Source: an uncultured Leucobacter sp. (lineage in GTDB: Bacteria > Actinomycetota > Actinomycetes > Actinomycetales > Microbacteriaceae). Taken from it: 19,518 nucleotides of DNA. This document shows, piece after piece, positions 18,604 to 19,518 of this stretch. Numbering within the stretch: the stretch's first letter is position 1; each line of letters starts with the position of its first letter. The translations under genes were made by a program, and so were the position numbers. Location: contig CALMSE010000282.1 in assembly GCA_937872275.1 (NCBI GenBank), forward strand, positions 1 through 19,518. The letters are read 5' to 3'. Under the pieces are notes generated by a model that saw nothing but the letters and a program-made list of their open reading frames with translations, did no database searches and was not told where the DNA came from.

Positions 18604-19518
18604 CTATTCCGCGGATCCTGGATCCGCGGTCGCCGTGCTCCCGGTCGCCTTCGTGTCGGGCGCATCGTCCGCAGTCAGGTCCGCCGCCTCGCCGGGCGCC
18701 TCGCCCGCGCCGCGTCGCGCCTGCCGGCGCCCGCGCACGCTGCGCCAGATGCCGAAGCCGAACAGCAGCGCGGCGGCCGCGCCCAGGCTCGAGAGCAGGA
18801 TCGTTTCGAACGAGCTGCGGATCGTCAGCTGCAGCCCGGCTGAGGAGAAGACCTCCTCCCCCGCCGCGTCGGAGACCTGGGCGAGCAGGGCCGAATCCCC
18901 CGAGGAGATGCGGCTGCGCACGGGCACGAGCACGGTCTTGTTGCCCTCGGCCATGACGGCGACCTCTTCGAAGCGCTGCTGCGGCACCGCGACGGCGGCC
19001 GACAGCGGTGCGACGCGCAGCAGCACGAGCGCGTCGAACGGCAGGGAGTTGTGCAGCTGCAGGGGCACCTGGGACGAGACCGACACGAGCTGGGTGTTCG
19101 CGGTGCTCACCACCTGCACCCCCTGCAGCAGCTCCTCGTCGCGCGCGCGCCGCTCCTCGATCTCGGCCGGAAAATCCGCGCCCGGTTCGGCGTAGCGGGT
19201 CGCGAGGGTGCTGAGCAGGCGCGTGCGCTGGTACTCGGTGAGGTACTCGGGTCGGACGAGCAGCGGGGCCATGGCGTCGATGTCGTCGGATCGCTTCGCG
19301 GCGGCGCGCAGCAGCTCGCGCCGCTCCTCCCCCGTCTCGCCGGCGACGAGCGCGCCGGTGCCCACCGGCTGGAGCGACTCGGGCACGGGGGTCACCCAGC
19401 CCAGCTCGCCGATCCACCCGACGAGCTCGGCAGGATCCGCGCCGTCGGCGACCGCCCCGCGGTCGAGCGCGAGCACCGCCCCCGTCGACTGCCGCTGCGC
19501 CCGCAGCGCGAGCTCGGC
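18604..19518 (-). CDS. DUF6049-like membrane-anchored protein (C-terminal part)
   Basis: The reading frame stays open to the right edge, so only the C-terminal 304 or so residues are visible and the start lies outside. The visible part has a helical region (LTEYQRTRLLSTLATRYAEPG), then a beta-rich stretch (about 120-215 of the last 290 residues) with LVSVSSQVPLQLHNSLPFDALVLLRVAP and KTVLVPVRSRISSGDS, then one transmembrane segment (TILLSSLGAAAALLFGFGIW) followed by basic RGRRQARR and a Ser/Thr/Asp-rich tail. This suggests an extracytoplasmic domain with a C-terminal anchor. Content and location next to trxB match the DUF6049 family of actinobacteria, usually adjoining murJ. Function is not known. 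The stop is TAG at 18604. Confidence 0.8.
   Translation of the reverse strand, partial: AELALRAQRQSTGAVLALDRGAVADGADPAELVGWIGELGWVTPVPESLQPVGTGALVAGETGEERRELLRAAAKRSDDIDAMAPLLVRPEYLTEYQRTRLLSTLATRYAEPGADFPAEIEERRARDEELLQGVQVVSTANTQLVSVSSQVPLQLHNSLPFDALVLLRVAPLSAAVAVPQQRFEEVAVMAEGNKTVLVPVRSRISSGDSALLAQVSDAAGEEVFSSAGLQLTIRSSFETILLSSLGAAAALLFGFGIWRSVRGRRQARRGAGEAPGEAADLTADDAPDTKATGSTATADPGSAE
18609..18629. repeat. 21-bp inverted repeat at the DUF6049 3' end
   Basis: CCGCGGATCC and GGATCCGCGG flank a single central T. It lies in the last codons of the DUF6049 gene, 3 bp before its stop. No T-tract follows on the minus strand. It could be a terminator/attenuator hairpin ahead of trxB. Confidence 0.5.

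Overview
The window is a chromosomal replication-origin neighbourhood from a high-GC Gram-positive bacterium. Gene order (tRNA-Ile, DUF3566, gyrA, gyrB, DUF721/DciA-like, recF, dnaN, oriC, dnaA, rpmH, rnpA, yidD, yidC, jag, rsmG, parA, parB, then trxA, trxB and DUF6049), strong G/C third-position codon use and TAGAGT/TAGACT-type -10 boxes all point to Actinomycetota. The trx-DUF6049 end and the lack of gnd between dnaN and recF suggest Microbacteriaceae (Leucobacter-like). That placement rests on family knowledge, not on a search.

Layout. Positions 1-10164 are read from the minus strand and face away from dnaA/oriC: dnaA (8749-10164), the dnaA-dnaN gap with oriC (8358-8748), dnaN, recF, a DUF721 gene, gyrB, gyrA, a DUF3566 membrane protein and tRNA-Ile(GAT). 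Positions 10534-16225 are read from the plus strand: rpmH, rnpA, yidD, yidC, jag and rsmG form one tight run, followed by parA-parB and a small SRPBCC protein. A ppk2 gene (16263-17120) ends at a strong hairpin at 17201-17249, which it shares with the convergent trxB-trxA operon. The window closes inside a DUF6049 gene cut by the right edge.

How it works together. DnaA, the beta clamp, RecF, a DciA-like DUF721 protein and gyrase serve initiation and elongation. RpmH, RnpA, YidD, YidC and Jag serve translation, tRNA processing and membrane insertion. ParA and ParB segregate the origin by loading at parS. Four parS or parS-like sites are visible: two inside recF (6421-6436 and 6466-6481), a degenerate one inside gyrB (4815-4830) and one over the rsmG start (12962-12977). 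oriC carries two perfect DnaA boxes, several degenerate ones and a run of TAA/TAG triplets placed like a DnaA-trio element.

No defence island, prophage, insertion sequence, CRISPR array or biosynthetic cluster was seen. The genes are nearly all core genes. What deserves a second look is the DNA-level information: parS embedded in coding sequence, the compact unwinding element, palindromes near promoters, and the accessory ppk2/SRPBCC pair between parB and trxA.
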